From: Nodularia sp. LEGE 06071 | GTDB taxonomy: Bacteria > Cyanobacteriota > Cyanobacteriia > Cyanobacteriales > Nostocaceae | DNA length: 64,000 nucleotides | Assembly: GCF_015207755.1 (NCBI RefSeq) | Contig: NZ_JADEWH010000003.1 | Coordinates: forward strand, 1-64,000 | Reading direction: 5' to 3' | Shown here: piece after piece, positions 51,673 through 61,568 of the stretch | Position numbering within the stretch: the first letter of the stretch is position 1 | Layout: the number at the start of each line of letters is the position of its first letter | The notes under the pieces: generated by a model | Seen by the model: only the letters and a program-made list of their open reading frames with translations | The model's database searches: none | What the model was told of the DNA's origin: nothing | Translations under genes and position numbers: made by a program

Positions 51673-52218
51673 ATGCTTGGACTTGGAGATATCGCTATTC
51701 CTAGAATCCTGCCTGTCGGTTTAATTTTGGTGGAATTTTTGTTTTTACTAACTGCTATTCCCATAGAAGCATACGTTTTGAACAAGAGGCTGAAGTTTGA
51801 CAAAAAAACTAGTATGTTTTATGCCATATCTATCAATCTTTTTTCCAGCACTATTGGTTGGATGATATTTTTTTTCCTAGAACCAATATTACCTGTAAAT
51901 TTAAAATCAGAATTAATTAGTTACATATTTTTTCATAATTTCAGATCAAGCAATACACAAGCTCTGCTGATATTCACAGGTTTTATAATTTTCTTTATCA
52001 CATTCTTCATGAAATTCTTTCTTTTAAGATTTTTCGTGATTTCCTTAAAAGAAGACCTGCCAAAACTATATGAGAAAACACCAGAAAATAATCGATTACA
52101 ATGGCGGCGCACTAGCATTGCTCGATTGCAAAATACAAATTTAGTTACGACTATATTAATCGCCAACTCGCTGAGTTACAGTACCATTAGCATGATTATA
52201 TTATTGACCCGTAAGTAG
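51673..52218 (+). CDS. fraC: filament integrity protein FraC
   Basis: 181 residues with about three to four membrane helices (about 14-38, 53-75, 100-125, 155-178). The length, topology and position before fraD and fraE agree with FraC of Anabaena. FraC is needed for long filaments and for cell-cell exchange through septal junctions. The sequence alone is hydrophobic and poorly distinctive, so the call rests on gene order. It starts at ATG 51673. fraD begins 64 bp after its stop. Confidence 0.8.
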   Translation: MLGLGDIAIPRILPVGLILVEFLFLLTAIPIEAYVLNKRLKFDKKTSMFYAISINLFSSTIGWMIFFFLEPILPVNLKSELISYIFFHNFRSSNTQALLIFTGFIIFFITFFMKFFLLRFFVISLKEDLPKLYEKTPENNRLQWRRTSIARLQNTNLVTTILIANSLSYSTISMIILLTRK

Positions 52219-52282
52219 AATGAATTGAGCCATTTTCCGCAAATCTCGTCAGAAACTGTTGAATTAATCAGAGGAGTGCCGG

Positions 52283-53368
52283 ATGCAAACATTATTTAAA
52301 GATGCTTTGGTATTTTTAAAGTTCTTTACAGGAATTTATGAGGGAATTAGAAAATTTTTACTTCCACCAAAAGCTTATTCCTGGCAGACATTTATTTATT
52401 TGAGTGCTTATTCTTGGACACTTTCATTTTTGGCTGTAGGTTATGTCAAAAGTGTAATTGCATTTTTAGGATGGTTATTTTTAATTGCTGGTACAGCCTG
52501 GTATACTACTGATGATCCTTTAAGAGTTCCTGGGACTTTTATGCCAGTGGGAGCGGTAATCACTGGATTTTTAGTTAGTGTTTTTGCCTTTGGTAATCCA
52601 GAGGATGTAATTACACCAAGAACAATTATTCTCTGGCCAACAATATCTGCAATCATTACAGCGCTGCCTGATTTTATTGAAGGTACTGATATCAAGACTA
52701 CAGCAAAAATTCCTAAACCAGAAATTCGGGAAAAAATCATAGTTTTGGTAGCTAGCTGTATGCTACTCAGTTGCTGGATTCAGTTTTACTTTGTCATGGA
52801 AAATTGGTTAACACAATATCCCAGCTTACTCACAGATAATTTTGAGCGTAGTACCTTTGTTGTCAGAATGGCAGAACCGAATATAGAACTAACATTAGAA
52901 CCAGAAACAGAAACACAGACAAAACCAGAAGTCCAAAAAGTCCCAGAAAATGGTGTAGCCATTCTCGATCAATTGCAAATCAGAGTAGAACAAGAATTAA
53001 ATAAAACACCTTGGTCACAAGTGGAAAGATGGTTGCTAGACGCAACAAAGGAAGTAACAAACTTGGGGAATCAAATCAAAAATCAGCAATTAGGACAATA
53101 TGAAGAACGAAAATTATGGCGTGTTGAACCGCGCGTGGCTAATATTAAGTCTGGATATGTATTAGATTTACTCAGTATCTGGGATGGACCTAGTTCTAAT
53201 CCCAAGGGGTATTATCTGCAAAAATCTTGTCGGATTGAACCCATCGCAGTATCTACAACAACTTCTCAAGCCACTACCAGCCCAGTAGACGAGAAAAACA
53301 CAGTCGCGGAAATTGAATGCGATCGCTTGAGTAAATTCATTGCGGGTGCGCCACCAGCGAGGCGGTGA
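52283..53368 (+). CDS. fraD: septal junction protein FraD
   Basis: 361 residues. The N-terminal half has about five membrane helices (about 32-52, 58-75, 85-105, 110-130, 150-170). The C-terminal half is a large periplasmic region with an acidic Glu/Thr linker (about 205-225), a coiled-coil-like helix (LDQLQIRVEQELNKTPW) and a terminal domain. This is the architecture of FraD, a component of septal junctions with a plug role in Anabaena. The GGAGTG ribosome site fits. It lies between fraC and fraE. Confidence 0.85.
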   Translation: MQTLFKDALVFLKFFTGIYEGIRKFLLPPKAYSWQTFIYLSAYSWTLSFLAVGYVKSVIAFLGWLFLIAGTAWYTTDDPLRVPGTFMPVGAVITGFLVSVFAFGNPEDVITPRTIILWPTISAIITALPDFIEGTDIKTTAKIPKPEIREKIIVLVASCMLLSCWIQFYFVMENWLTQYPSLLTDNFERSTFVVRMAEPNIELTLEPETETQTKPEVQKVPENGVAILDQLQIRVEQELNKTPWSQVERWLLDATKEVTNLGNQIKNQQLGQYEERKLWRVEPRVANIKSGYVLDLLSIWDGPSSNPKGYYLQKSCRIEPIAVSTTTSQATTSPVDEKNTVAEIECDRLSKFIAGAPPARR

Positions 53369-53437
53369 GGGGAGATGTTGGGGATGTGGCGGATGTGGGA
53401 ATAATTGAACTGATAATTAACTTTTAACTAAAAAACC

Positions 53438-54217
53438 ATGAATTTTGCCAGAGTTGTTGTAATAGCTAAGAACGTATTTCAGGAAATGGTGCGCGATCGC
53501 ATTCTGTATATAATCGGGTTTTATGCGCTGACACTCGCGATCGGTCTGCGCGTATTACCGGAATTTGCCGCAGCGACTGAAGATAAAATGTTTCTAGACT
53601 TTGGTCTAGCAATCATGAATGTTGTGACTTTAATTGTGGCCATTTTCGTAGGTACGGGACTGGTTAATAAAGAAATTGATAAACGGACTATTTTGGTATT
53701 AATTGCCAAACCTGTCAGCCGCAGCGAAATTATTTTTGGTAAATTCTTGGGTTTATCCACTGTGCTGGCTGTAATTGTAGCCGCCATGACCGTAATTTAT
53801 TTGGGATTTTTGCAGATTGGGAATATTCCTCATTCAGTACTCAGCATTGTAATTGCGGGCGGTTTTTTAATTTTGCAGTTATCTTTAATCACCGCTGTGG
53901 CTATTACCTTCGGTGTATTTACTAGTTCTTTGTTAGCGGTAACCTTAACATTTGCAGTGTACTTAATGGGAAATATTACTCCCGATTTAGTCAATCTGGG
54001 TCGTCTCAGCAAGAGTCCTGTGATTGAACGCATCACTCAAGGCTTGTACCTGATTTTGCCAGATTTATCGCGATTAGATTTCAAAAATGATGCAGTTTAT
54101 GGCTTACGAGCCTTACCTGATGCCACTGCACTGACTAGCAATGTAGTCTATGGCTTATGTTACAGTTTCATGCTGTTGGCGATCGCTAATGTTGTCTTCT
54201 CGCGACGTGAGTTTTGA
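53438..54217 (+). CDS. fraE: ABC-2-type permease FraE
   Basis: 259 residues with six membrane helices in the pattern of ABC-2 permeases: NVFQEMVRDRILYIIGFYA near the start, IDKRTILVLIAKPVSRSEI (about 86-104) as the cytoplasmic loop, and a last helix near 238-255. As the third gene after fraC and fraD it corresponds to FraE, required for filament integrity and heterocyst function. No ATPase gene is adjacent. It starts at ATG 53438, with 69 bp between it and fraD. Confidence 0.85.
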   Translation: MNFARVVVIAKNVFQEMVRDRILYIIGFYALTLAIGLRVLPEFAAATEDKMFLDFGLAIMNVVTLIVAIFVGTGLVNKEIDKRTILVLIAKPVSRSEIIFGKFLGLSTVLAVIVAAMTVIYLGFLQIGNIPHSVLSIVIAGGFLILQLSLITAVAITFGVFTSSLLAVTLTFAVYLMGNITPDLVNLGRLSKSPVIERITQGLYLILPDLSRLDFKNDAVYGLRALPDATALTSNVVYGLCYSFMLLAIANVVFSRREF

Positions 54218-54307
54218 TCAACTAGTCATTGGTCATTGTTTACAGCACGTTCCCTGTGGACAGGGTATTTCCAGAACAAATGACAAATGACTAAGGGAAC
54301 ACCAAAA

Positions 54308-54417
54308 AATAAATTACCCAAAAATTGTAGGGTGGGTTAGCGCAGCGTAACCCACCAGAAACTTAAGGATAATGCTGGTTTACAGACTAATTGGGATTTT
54401 ATTCCTTAGAAGTCCCT
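54308..54417. repeat. dispersed repeat, short copy (110 bp)
   Basis: It shares AATAAATTACCCAAAAATTG and ATTCCTTAGAAGTCCCT ends with the copy at 38761-38896, but lacks about 26 internal bases. It is followed by heptamer runs TGACAAA and TGACTAA (54417-54470) and an AAAATCT run near 54515-54540. No gene in 54218-54548. Confidence 0.7.
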
Positions 54418-54548
54418 AATGACAAATGACAAATGACAAATGACTAATGACTAATGAATTGGCGTTAGAGAAGCTTACGCAGCGAGTGCGAGTGTTTTAG
54501 ATTGCAGTCTAATCCAAAATCTAAAATCTAAAATCTAAAATTGATTGA

Positions 54549-55208
54549 CTAATGACTAATAATCATCTCAGGGGCGCGAATTGTACCATCAGGCATAATA
54601 GTGTCCCGCAACTTAGCATAACTGATTTTTGTTTCCCAAAGATTCGCCGCAGTCAAGTTAGCCTGAGTTAAATTTGTCGATGTCAGGTCTGCATTAGTGA
54701 AGTTGACCTGAGTTAAATTAGCTTCTACCAAGGTAGCTCCACATAGCTTTGCTCCTGTGAGATTGGCTCTAAATAAGTTAGCCTCATTCAAGGATGCTTC
54801 AATTAATGTAGCATCGCTCAGGTCAGCTTCAGTTAAATCTGCATCACATAAAGAAGCTCCCCAAAGGTTAGTATGGCTGCATTGCGTCCGTCGTAAGCTG
54901 GAACCACACAAATTCGCATAGCTTAAATCAGCCTGATATAAATTAGCTGACGACAAATCAGCCTGAGATAAATTAGCTCTACACAAATTAGCTTGGATTA
55001 AATTTGCCCCATTGAGTTTAGTATCAGTCAGGTTAGAACCAGACAAATTCGCCCCAGTTAAGTCTGCTCTCATCAAGTTAACACCGCTTAAATCAACAGC
55101 GCTCAAGTCAATTCCGCTGAAGTCACATCCACTGAAATCTCGACGCTGACAAAATTTATCTTTGATTTGGCTTAATATTAATTCCTGTTTGTCAGCATAA
55201 TTTTTCAT
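54549..55208 (-). CDS. pentapeptide-repeat protein
   Basis: 219 residues from the ATG at 55208. After a short non-repeat start (MKNYADKQELILSQIKDKF) come about 33 pentapeptides of the A(D/N)LXX type, running from FSGCDFSGIDLSAVDLSG to YAKLRD. These form a right-handed square beta-helix. Role unknown; some act on DNA gyrase, but nothing here indicates that. No signal peptide, so it is probably cytosolic. The ATG lies 21 bases inside a longer open frame. Confidence 0.85.
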   Translation of the reverse strand: MKNYADKQELILSQIKDKFCQRRDFSGCDFSGIDLSAVDLSGVNLMRADLTGANLSGSNLTDTKLNGANLIQANLCRANLSQADLSSANLYQADLSYANLCGSSLRRTQCSHTNLWGASLCDADLTEADLSDATLIEASLNEANLFRANLTGAKLCGATLVEANLTQVNFTNADLTSTNLTQANLTAANLWETKISYAKLRDTIMPDGTIRAPEMIISH

Positions 55209-55770
55209 GGTATTCACCTCAAATGTCAATATTCACAAAGGTTAGTTTTCTGAGTTGTCAGCCAGGAAGTATTCAGAATTGATCACGTTGTGGGTGATAT
55301 TTACTGTATATCGAGAATACACCTCAAAAACCAATAACCTGCATTAAAATCCTCTAATAAATTGGGAAAAAATTAGTCATGAGCCGAAAATACGCTGATT
55401 AACTCCTTTGGCAAACCAAAAATGAACAAACAAGTCAGGAAAAATTGATAATGTAAAAAAATATCATGGTTAAAAATTAATCGCTAATTGACTGTACAGG
55501 TTTGATCACACACTAAAATATTGTGGATGACAATATTGATGATGAGTAATCAATATTTGCGATTACCAAAAAATTATTTAACAACACCTATCCTGGGGGG
55601 GATTTATTTACTGTACTGGTTAGATTACAAAATAACGCATATTTCTTTAGGCAAAATGTGTAAAAATTAAGTTAAAACATCTGCTAATTCCGAAAAACAA
55701 AATTTCGCCGCGGAATTAACCCCTAATTCTTTCCAAAATAGTTTCTCTGAGTTCATGTATAGCAAACAAG
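55209..55770. other. intergenic region before the hybrid histidine kinase
   Basis: 562 AT-rich bases with no supported gene. It should contain the promoters for the pentapeptide gene and for the kinase. A G run (GGGGGGG, near 55595) and several TGATAA/TTGATGA motifs are present, but no clear hairpin was recognised. Confidence 0.35.
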
Positions 55771-58700
55771 ATGCAAGATCAAAAAAATATTGATGATCAC
55801 TTGGCTGACCAGGAATTATACGATGCGCCAGATAGCAATGCAAAAATTGGTACTGTGGAAGAAGGGATGATACTTCAGTTGGCGGATGGAAGTATGCCAG
55901 TTTGTAATCATATGGCTGAACGGATTCTGGGACTGACAGCAGAGGAAATACATGGATGGAATTCCCCGGAATCTTCCTGGCGATTTGTTCACCAAAACGG
56001 AACGCCCTTGACTGAGGTAACTCATCCAGCAATGGTGGCGCTGCGTACAGGTCAGCCCTGCTGGAATTTTGTTGTTGGTTTAGATAAACCAAATACAGAT
56101 TTGATCTGGTTGTTGATGAACTCGCAGCCTTTATTTCTGGCTCAGGAAACTTCTGCCTATGCAGTTGTATATACCTTTTCTGAGATTACTCAGCAACAAG
56201 CAGAGGGAATTAAAAGAGATATAGTTACCCAAGACATTAGCCAGAATCAAAAATTAAACACGGCTCAGAAAACTGCTGATGTTGAGATGGCAAGGCAATT
56301 GTCAGAAAATGAACCCAAGTTTACAAAATTGTTGGACTCTAATATTATTGGCATTGTTTTAGCAGATTTTGAAAAAATTATAGAAGCTAATGATATTTTT
56401 CTCCAAATGGTGGGTTATACCCGTGAGGATTTGCTCACAACCGGAATTAGCTGGCGACAAATAACGCCTCTGGAATATCAGCATTTGGACGAGAACGCCT
56501 TGCAAGAATTGCTGCCATTTGGCACTTTTACTCCTTTTGAAAAGCAATATATCCGTAAAGATGGGAGTCTGATTCCCATTTTGATTGGTGGGGCGATTTT
56601 GCAGCAGTCACCGCCTAATTGTGTCTGTTTTGTGATGGATTTAAGCGATCGCCAAAAAACCCAAAACTCACTGAGGGATGTGATCCAAAGACTAACTTTC
56701 CATGAAGAAAATTCACCTTTGGGAGTAATTGAGTGGGATGATGAATTTCGCATATCTCGCTGGTCACCAGCCGCCGAAAAACTTTTTGGTTGGTCAGCTA
56801 AAGAAGTGATGGGCAAAAAGTTTGACGATTGGCAGTTTGTCTTTGAGGAAGATATAGAGATAGTCCAGGACGTATTTAGCAGGTCATTTAACTGTAAAGA
56901 AACTCAGGTGATTGCCCGCAACCGCAACTATACTAAGAATGGCTCTGTGGTTCATTGTGAATGGTACAACTCAGTTTTATGTGATGAATCAGGCAAGTTG
57001 ATTTCTGTGCTATCTCAGGTGCTAGATGTAACTGAACGCAAACAAGTAGAAGCGGCATTACGGGAAAGTGAAGCACTATTTCGTCAGATGGCAGATACCT
57101 CTCCGACTCTGATTTGGATGTCTGACACTAGCAGCCTTTGTTGCTACTTTAATCAGCCTTGGCTGGAGTTTACAGGACGAACAATGGAACAAGAAATGGG
57201 ACAAGGTTGGGCAAAAGGAGTACATCCAGAAGATTCACAGCGCTGTTTTGAAACTTATATTAATGCGTTTAACGCCCGTCAAGAGTTCAGAATGGAATAT
57301 CGGCTAAAACACTGTGACGGCAAGTATCGGTGGATTTTAGATATAGGGATTCCACGTTTCACCTCAGAAGGTATTTTTCTCGGTTACATTGGCTCATGTA
57401 TTGACATTAGCGATCGCAAACAAGTCGAAGTCGAACGAGAAAGAATGCTGGCGCGATCGCAGGAATACACTAGACAACTCAACGGTTTGATGGAAGCTGC
57501 ATTGGCAATCAATTCCGCACTTTCTATGGAAGAAGTCATCCGCATAATTACTGAACAAGCTCGTGAGATTATTGGCGCACACCAAGGATTTACCACCATG
57601 ACTATTGATGACGAGTGTGCCAACTTGATCAGTTGGGCTTCATTCTCAGATAAGTATGCGGCATGGCGAGATCAACATCAACATCTCGATGGCTTAGGCA
57701 TTGATGCCAGTATCCGCCTGATCAATCGTTCTGTGCGGATGACTCAAACTGAACTCGAAGCCCATCCCCAATGGCAAAAGTTTAGTAAGCAAATAGACAA
57801 CCGTCCACCAATGCGTGGGTGCTTGGCTGCGCCTTTAATTGGACGAAATTATCACAATATGGGGCTAATTCAGTTATCAGATAAATATCAGGATGAATTT
57901 ACTAAAGAAGACGAAGCCATTATTGTGCAGTTAGCGCAAATGGCATCAATCGCCATTGAAAACACTCGATTGTATGAAGCCGAACAGCAAGCCCGCACCC
58001 AAGCCGAAGAAGCCAACTGCATCAAAGATGAGTTTTTGGCTGTGCTTTCCCACGAATTACGCTCTCCCCTAAATCCCATTTTGGGTTGGTCTAAGCTTCT
58101 CCAAAGTCGCAAATTTGATGAAAAGAAAACAGTGACAGCCCTAGCCACTATTGAGCGCAACGCCCGGTTACAAGCCCAATTAATTGAAGACTTACTAGAT
58201 GTCTCGCGGATTCTTCAGGGTAAACTGACGTTAAATGTGGATCAAGTGGATTTGGAATGGACAATTTCGGTGGCAATGGAAACAGTACGTTTAGCAGCAG
58301 AAGCTAAATCTATCCAGTTGAAATTTTTGTCTGACACTGATTCTACAGCTTTGGTCATGGGTGACCCCAACCGCTTACAGCAAGTTTTCTGGAATCTGCT
58401 TTCCAATGCTGTCAAATTCACTCCCCCAGGTGGGCGAGTCCAAATTTGCCTAGAAAGTATTGATGATAATATTCAGATTCAAGTCATGGATACAGGGAAA
58501 GGAATTGACCCTAAGTTTTTATCTCATGTATTTGATTACTTCCGGCAAGCAGATAGCGCCACTACCAGAAAGTTTGGCGGGTTGGGACTGGGGCTAGCAA
58601 TTGTGCGACAATTAGTAGAACTCCACGGGGGGAGAGTGTTTGCCGACAGTGCGGGAGAAGGAGAAGGGGCGACTTTTACAGTGCAATTACCAGCTTCGCA

Positions 58701-59154
58701 AACACAATTAATCACAGCCGACAGCCACAGTGAGGGAGAAATGGACTCTAGCTTGGGCAATCTTGAAGGAATTAAAATCCTAGTTGTAGATGATGACCTG
58801 GATTCGCGAGACTTTATTTGCTTTGTTCTCGAAGAAGAAGGCGCAGAAGTTATATCAGTGTCATCGGCTATTGAAGCACTCCAAACCCTGCCAGACTCAA
58901 AGGCAGATGTCCTATTGAGTGATATTGGAATGCCGGAAATGGACGGTTATATGCTGATGCGTCAAGTTAGAACTTGGACATCAGAACAAGGGGGAAAGAC
59001 ACCTGCGATCGCTCTCACGGCCTATGCGGGAGAATATAATCAACAGCAAGCAATGTCAGCCGGCTTTCAGATGCACGTCACCAAGCCAGCCGAACCTTCT
59101 CAATTAGTTGCAGCCGTAGCTAGACTAGCTGGGAAAACAGTCATTAGTCATTAG
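55771..59154 (+). CDS. hybrid histidine kinase (multi-PAS, GAF, HK, REC)
   Basis: 1127 residues, no membrane helix. Four PAS domains span about 25-560 (the last with a PAC end around LGYIGSCIDISDRKQ), then a GAF domain (about 575-735). The transmitter has HisKA with FLAVLSHELRSPLNP (His near 761), the N box QQVFWNLLSNAVKF, G boxes DTGKGI and GLGLGLAIV. A C-terminal receiver has Asp near 1051 in SDIGMPEMDG. It senses soluble signals and passes phosphate internally. The ligand is unknown. The gene is alone, with no response regulator beside it. Confidence 0.9.
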   Translation: MQDQKNIDDHLADQELYDAPDSNAKIGTVEEGMILQLADGSMPVCNHMAERILGLTAEEIHGWNSPESSWRFVHQNGTPLTEVTHPAMVALRTGQPCWNFVVGLDKPNTDLIWLLMNSQPLFLAQETSAYAVVYTFSEITQQQAEGIKRDIVTQDISQNQKLNTAQKTADVEMARQLSENEPKFTKLLDSNIIGIVLADFEKIIEANDIFLQMVGYTREDLLTTGISWRQITPLEYQHLDENALQELLPFGTFTPFEKQYIRKDGSLIPILIGGAILQQSPPNCVCFVMDLSDRQKTQNSLRDVIQRLTFHEENSPLGVIEWDDEFRISRWSPAAEKLFGWSAKEVMGKKFDDWQFVFEEDIEIVQDVFSRSFNCKETQVIARNRNYTKNGSVVHCEWYNSVLCDESGKLISVLSQVLDVTERKQVEAALRESEALFRQMADTSPTLIWMSDTSSLCCYFNQPWLEFTGRTMEQEMGQGWAKGVHPEDSQRCFETYINAFNARQEFRMEYRLKHCDGKYRWILDIGIPRFTSEGIFLGYIGSCIDISDRKQVEVERERMLARSQEYTRQLNGLMEAALAINSALSMEEVIRIITEQAREIIGAHQGFTTMTIDDECANLISWASFSDKYAAWRDQHQHLDGLGIDASIRLINRSVRMTQTELEAHPQWQKFSKQIDNRPPMRGCLAAPLIGRNYHNMGLIQLSDKYQDEFTKEDEAIIVQLAQMASIAIENTRLYEAEQQARTQAEEANCIKDEFLAVLSHELRSPLNPILGWSKLLQSRKFDEKKTVTALATIERNARLQAQLIEDLLDVSRILQGKLTLNVDQVDLEWTISVAMETVRLAAEAKSIQLKFLSDTDSTALVMGDPNRLQQVFWNLLSNAVKFTPPGGRVQICLESIDDNIQIQVMDTGKGIDPKFLSHVFDYFRQADSATTRKFGGLGLGLAIVRQLVELHGGRVFADSAGEGEGATFTVQLPASQTQLITADSHSEGEMDSSLGNLEGIKILVVDDDLDSRDFICFVLEEEGAEVISVSSAIEALQTLPDSKADVLLSDIGMPEMDGYMLMRQVRTWTSEQGGKTPAIALTAYAGEYNQQQAMSAGFQMHVTKPAEPSQLVAAVARLAGKTVISH

Positions 59155-59285
59155 TCATTAGTCATATTAGTCATTAATCATTGGGAAATAACTATCATCC
59201 CCTCTGCACCCTGCACCCTGCCCCCCTGCCTCTTATTCATCCCCCCTGCACCCTGCCCCCTGCACCCCTGCCTCTTCCCCCTGCC
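59140..59285. repeat. simple repeats after the hybrid kinase
   Basis: Heptamers TTAGTCA (59140-59180), then CACCCTGCC/CCCCTGCA units (59210-59285). No coding function. Confidence 0.75.
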
Positions 59286-59287
59286 TC

Positions 59288-60169
59288 TTACTCATCGCCC
59301 CAAGTTTGTAACTGCAAATACACAAAGACTAAGGTAACGGCTAACAATACTGTGGCGGCTGCGGCGGCGTAACCAAAATCAAATTGTGCGAATGCTTCTT
59401 GGTAAATGTAGTAAACCAGCAAGTTGGTAGAATTGAGGGGTCCACCACCTGTAATTACATAAACCTGTTCAAAACTGCGTAATGTAAAAATAGCTGTGGT
59501 GACGGTAGCAAATATCATCGTAGGACGCAATCCGGGCAGGGTGACGTGCCAAAACTGCTGCCAAGCATTTGCCCCATCCAATTCTGCTGCTTCATAGCGA
59601 CTGGGAGGAACTGCTTGCAATCCTGCTAAGAATACCACCATATTAAAGCCCAATTGCTTCCAAATACTCAAGACAATTAGTACCGGCATCGCCCAAACTG
59701 TACTTCCTAGCCAAGGAATGGGTGCAATGCCAAATAAATCTAAAAATGCGTTTGCTGGTCCATCGGTTTGAAATAGCCAGCGAAAGCCTAAACCAGCCGC
59801 TACCAGGGAGATAATTGAGGGCAGAAAATAGGCACTCCGCAGCAGTCCCCGCAAGGCAAGAGATTTGTCTAATAGCACTGCTAGTCCCAAGGGAATCACT
59901 AAGCTAGGAATGACTGTGGCAACGGTAAAATAAATGGTGTTACCCAAAACTTGCCAAAAATCAGGGGTCTGTAGCAAGCGCCAATAATTTCTCAAACCTA
60001 CCCAAGTCGTACCTGATGAGGTGAAACTTCCAGTCGTAAAACTGAGGTAGAACAAATAAGCGATAGGCCAAATGATGAAGATGCTGAGTAAAATCAGTGC
60101 TGGGGAAAGAAAAGTCCAAGCCGCAAATGTATCATTATCTAACCAGGACTTAGTATCTGTTTTTGGCAT
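59288..60169 (-). CDS. sugar ABC transporter permease (MalF/UgpA type), orphan
   Basis: 293 residues with six membrane helices. The EAA loop reads YEAAELDGANAWQQFWHVTLPGLRP (about 195-219, shown in part as EAAELDGANAWQQF), diagnostic of type I sugar importers. The partner permease, binding protein and ATPase are not in the window, so they must be encoded elsewhere. It starts at ATG 60169, only 21 bp from the divergent purN. Substrate unknown, perhaps glucosylglycerol, trehalose or oligosaccharides in this phylum. Confidence 0.88.
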   Translation of the reverse strand: MPKTDTKSWLDNDTFAAWTFLSPALILLSIFIIWPIAYLFYLSFTTGSFTSSGTTWVGLRNYWRLLQTPDFWQVLGNTIYFTVATVIPSLVIPLGLAVLLDKSLALRGLLRSAYFLPSIISLVAAGLGFRWLFQTDGPANAFLDLFGIAPIPWLGSTVWAMPVLIVLSIWKQLGFNMVVFLAGLQAVPPSRYEAAELDGANAWQQFWHVTLPGLRPTMIFATVTTAIFTLRSFEQVYVITGGGPLNSTNLLVYYIYQEAFAQFDFGYAAAAATVLLAVTLVFVYLQLQTWGDE

Positions 60170-60190
60170 TTATAATTTTTCCTCTTTTTT

Positions 60191-60853
60191 ATGACTCTCC
60201 GCCCTGATTCTACCGTTAGCCTGGTTGCTCCTAGTCTGAGCAATTGCCCATCTTCCCAAAGCACTCCTTTAAAACTGGGGATTATGGCTTCTGGTAGTGG
60301 CAGTAATTTTGAAGCTGTTGCTCAAGCGATCGCCAATGAGCAATTAAACGCTCAAATTCAAGTTTTAGTTTATAATAACCCCTTAGCGAAAGCTCCTATC
60401 CGGGCGGCTAATAGAGGTGTGGAAGCTGTCTTATTAAATCACCGCGATTACACCAGCCGGGAAGCATTTGATCAGCAAATTGTCAAGACTTTGCAGCAGT
60501 ATGATGTTGATTGGGTAATTATGGCTGGTTGGATGCGTTTGGTGACACCAGTGTTAATTGATGCCTTTACAGACAAGATCATTAATATTCATCCCAGTTT
60601 GTTGCCGAGTTTTAAAGGTATTAATGCTGTAGAACAAGCTTTAGCATCTGGAGTCAAAATTACTGGCTGTACAGTACATTTAGTGTGTTTGGAAGTAGAC
60701 AGCGGCCCGATATTAATCCAAGCAGCTGTGCCGATTTTCCCAGACGACACATCCGAAACACTCCATGCCAGGATTCAAATTCAGGAACATCGAATTTTAC
60801 CACAGGCGATCGCCCTAGCTGCGGCACGGGAAATCAGTCCAAATAATTACTAA
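60191..60853 (+). CDS. purN: phosphoribosylglycinamide formyltransferase
   Basis: 220 residues. An N-terminal extension of about 28 residues is followed by LGIMASGSGSNFEAVAQAI (about 29-47) and the catalytic block NIHPSLLPSFKG (about 137-148), with Asn, His and the later Asp in EVDSGPILIQAAV. It transfers formyl from 10-formyl-tetrahydrofolate in purine synthesis. It starts at ATG 60191, divergent from the permease with a very short spacer, so the promoters overlap. Followed by ATTACGA-type tandem repeats. Confidence 0.95.
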   Translation: MTLRPDSTVSLVAPSLSNCPSSQSTPLKLGIMASGSGSNFEAVAQAIANEQLNAQIQVLVYNNPLAKAPIRAANRGVEAVLLNHRDYTSREAFDQQIVKTLQQYDVDWVIMAGWMRLVTPVLIDAFTDKIINIHPSLLPSFKGINAVEQALASGVKITGCTVHLVCLEVDSGPILIQAAVPIFPDDTSETLHARIQIQEHRILPQAIALAAAREISPNNY

Positions 60854-60934
60854 TTCGTAATTCGTAATTCGTAATTATTTGGGTACAAGCTCCCACTGAT
60901 TCTAACTACGAATTACGAATTATCAATTACGAAT

Positions 60935-61483
60935 TATGTAGTTAACTTTCCCCATCGCAAGATTTTAGAATTTAACTATGTTGCCATTCAATTAAATAAT
61001 CTCAACTGGCGAAGTTTTTTAAACAAACCAAATCCCGTAGCTGCCGCCTTAATGGCAAAAATGAACTTTCAACCAGAAGAGAGAATTAAAGTTAAGCTAG
61101 AATGCTTAAGGATGTTAGTTACGCTGCAATTAAACCCTGCTAAAATAGAATTAATTTCTGGTTTTATTGACACCTATCTAAAATTAAACACAACTGAAGA
61201 GCAAGAATTAAACTCTGAACTACACCAAGCTAATTTAATTGAAGAGGAAAAAATCATGGAAATAGTGACTAGTTGGATGGAAAAGGGCATTGAAAAGGGC
61301 ATTGAACAAGGAGAACAAAAAATTGTTAAAAAACTACTAAAGCGGCGATTTAATGATATTCCCCCTGCTATAGAAAGCCGAATTAATGAATTATCTTCAC
61401 CACAAATCGAAAGTCTAGCAGACGCAATTTTTGATTTGCAAACTTTAGATGACTTAATCAACTGGTTAGAGCAACAAGGGTAA
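60935..61483 (+). pseudogene. 5'-truncated Rpn/YhgA-like nuclease family gene
   Basis: Homologous protein sequence is readable from about 60935 in one frame (VVNFPHRKILEFNYVAIQL, then LNKPNPVAAALMAKM), before the ATG at 61052 that would start a 143-residue product. The family (Rpn, recombination-promoting nuclease, often with DUF4351) normally has an N-terminal PD-(D/E)XK nuclease of about 150 residues. Here it is gone, replaced by ATTACGA-type repeats. The remaining part includes LECLRMLVTLQLNPAK and a coiled region with a duplicated KGIE unit. I call it a remnant; a shorter expressed product is possible. Confidence 0.65.
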
Positions 61484-61568
61484 TAAGATAGTAGTGAAAA
61501 CTTTAGTCCTATCTATCCATATTTTGAGCAAAATATCCACGGGGGTTTGAATCCCCGTAAACAAAATT

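Noticed and set aside
54417-54545. Heptamer runs considered as a CRISPR or regulatory array
   Set aside because: Units are contiguous 7-mers without spacers, typical simple repeats of Nostocales.
57384-57623. Antisense frames in the hybrid histidine kinase
   Set aside because: They overlap the GAF-coding region in the opposite strand and show no start signals or family motifs.
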